Source: Plakobranchus ocellatus
Lineage: Eukaryota > Mollusca > Gastropoda > Plakobranchidae
DNA: 21,427 nucleotides
Direction: 5' to 3'
NCBI GenBank assembly: GCA_019648995.1
Contig: BLXT01002238.1
Coordinates: forward strand, 2,883,763 to 2,905,189
Of this stretch, positions 20,439-21,427 are shown one piece after another. The position numbers and the translations under genes are program-made. The notes beneath the pieces were generated by a model. That model searched no databases and was not told the DNA's origin. It saw only the letters and a program-made list of their open reading frames with translations. Position 1 is the stretch's first letter. Every line of letters begins with the position of its first letter.

Positions 20439-21427
20439 ATGTCCCGCAACGTGAAGACGCCTTGTACAGGGAGCGCTCGTGGTGCTTCTCCCATCACGGG
20501 CTGATCACCATTTAAAAAGTTTACGGTAATCAGCTCGAGAGGATCTGCAAATGTGTCCGACAGGTCGCCTTTTAAGGTCCATAGGGAACTCAAGGTGACC
20601 TTAGGCGACAAGACCACCGAGGTCACAAAACTTGGTAGTGGTGACCTCTTCGTCAAGCTGACCAGGCTAAGAACCTGGGAGGAGTCACTGTTCCTAGACA
20701 CCCCTGTGACATTCAACCCTCATAAGAGCCTGAACGGTTCTAAAGGAGTAATTCATAGTTATGATGAGTTAGTGTTGCTCGGAGGAGGTGATGGTCCATG
20801 AGCTGATTGGCGTCACTCACGCTCGGCGCATCAAGGTTCGTCGGGATGAGGACCCAAAGTCAGACAAAACCGTCATCTTAAATCGAAGCCATCGAGTCGA
20901 ATTCATGCGGAGTACCTTATTCTTTACACTTAACCGTACTTCCCGCTCCAATGCGCCGCTATTAGTGCCAACGCTATGGCTGTTGCAAGGACAGGCATAA
21001 GAAATCTCCTACCGTGTGAGTTACATGCGCCTAAGGTGATCAGGTCAAACGTGACTGTTCGGCTGATCCTCATTGCATCAACTGTCGAGGAGACTACGCA
21101 GCCAGCAGCAAGACTTGTCCAAGGTTCGCAGAAGAGCAAGCCATCCTTCCTTAAAGGCCGAGAATGGAGGTTCATTTCATCAAGCCCATATAGCAATTGT
21201 GGTTGAAATCCATAAAACGATTGCAACCCGAAAACATGTTAGTGCCGTCAAGTCTCACCTGAAAACGAGGCCAGTAGCGCCTCCCAAGTATGGCGGCAAA
21301 AGTGCCAAGGCTGTCCTATCCAAAAAGGAAAAGCCTTGAAGGGTTCTCCGGTTCTCAGTTCTCAGAGAGTAGCTGAAACTGAGAGTTTGGTCAGGCGCAG
21401 GGCCAAAAAGTCAAAAAAAAAAAAAAA
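20439..21427 (+). pseudogene. Frameshifted ORF1 (gag-like) of a jockey-type non-LTR retrotransposon, runs off the window
   Basis: ORF1 proteins of this class bind nucleic acid and package the element RNA. An ATG at 20439 opens a frame with an early TGA, continuing to 20801 with the family pattern PHKSLNGSKGVI. After a frameshift near 20790 it reads IGVTHARRIKVRR (20788 frame). After another near 20940 it shows zinc-knuckle remnants (CQRYGCCKDRHK, C-x2-stop-GDQVKRDC, then HCINCRGDY and KTCPRFAEEQAIL, about 20966-21137) interrupted by TAG, TGA and TAA. Two further shifts (near 21145 and 21330) lead into a Lys/Arg-rich end. The last run of A at 21412-21427 could be lysine codons or a poly(A) tail. 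ORF2 (endonuclease/reverse transcriptase) is not in the window. It is much more G/C-rich than its surroundings and clearly non-functional. Confidence 0.8.

Noticed and set aside
20378..21226. Minus-strand frames at 20378-20716 and 20930-21226
   Set aside because: They are antisense shadows of the plus-strand ORF1 relic, which has clear family motifs.
1..21427. CRISPR arrays, bacterial operons or ribosome-binding sites
   Set aside because: The sequence is eukaryotic in structure. The repeats are microsatellites and retroelement remnants, with no repeat-spacer pattern.

Overview
This is a eukaryotic, strongly AT-rich window dominated by one minus-strand gene. Several things point to an animal nuclear genome: split exons, long A/T-rich introns, long (TA)n and (AAT)n microsatellites, a C/T-only tract and degraded retroelements. 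The protein content and repeat style suggest a lophotrochozoan, probably a mollusc and possibly a cephalopod. That placement is an inference from style; no marker in the window proves it.

The main gene, roughly 4.1-17.6 kb on the minus strand, encodes a ZNFX1-like protein (NFX1-type zinc finger-containing protein 1). It has a UPF1-like superfamily 1 RNA helicase core followed by a cysteine-rich array of NFX1-type zinc fingers. Almost all of it lies in one uninterrupted exon of about 5.7 kb (11839-17563 or a little beyond). That exon does not end at its stop codon. It reads into a consensus splice donor (CAG/GTAAGA, GT at 11838-11837) six codons earlier. I could build a phase-consistent C-terminal continuation through three short minus-strand exons (8879-8973, 4898-4933, 4377-4545). 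They add about 99 serine/lysine-rich residues, then a stop, then an AATAAA signal at 4094-4099. The N-terminal start is unresolved because the open frame runs upstream into a (TA)n microsatellite. A TATA-like element at 18464-18470 is a candidate promoter.

The left 4 kb is gene-poor A-rich DNA with a long (TG)n/(TA)n microsatellite. The introns hold a 42-bp direct duplication, a small inverted repeat and a roughly 310-bp polypyrimidine tract. They also contain a block near 6.9-8.6 kb whose strand composition is opposite to its surroundings.

The right end, from about 18.8 kb, is a cluster of mobile-element remains on the plus strand. It starts with a decayed ORF that looks transposon-derived (18780-19335). 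Next comes a retroelement-like segment with an A-rich tail (about 19870-20428). Last is a frameshifted ORF1 (gag-like, CCHC zinc knuckles) of a jockey-type non-LTR retrotransposon that runs off the window. No rRNA, tRNA or CRISPR features were seen.

In mammals ZNFX1 is an interferon-induced dsRNA sensor, and in nematodes it acts in small-RNA inheritance. The gene therefore most likely belongs to RNA-based defence, but nothing else in the window forms a pathway with it.
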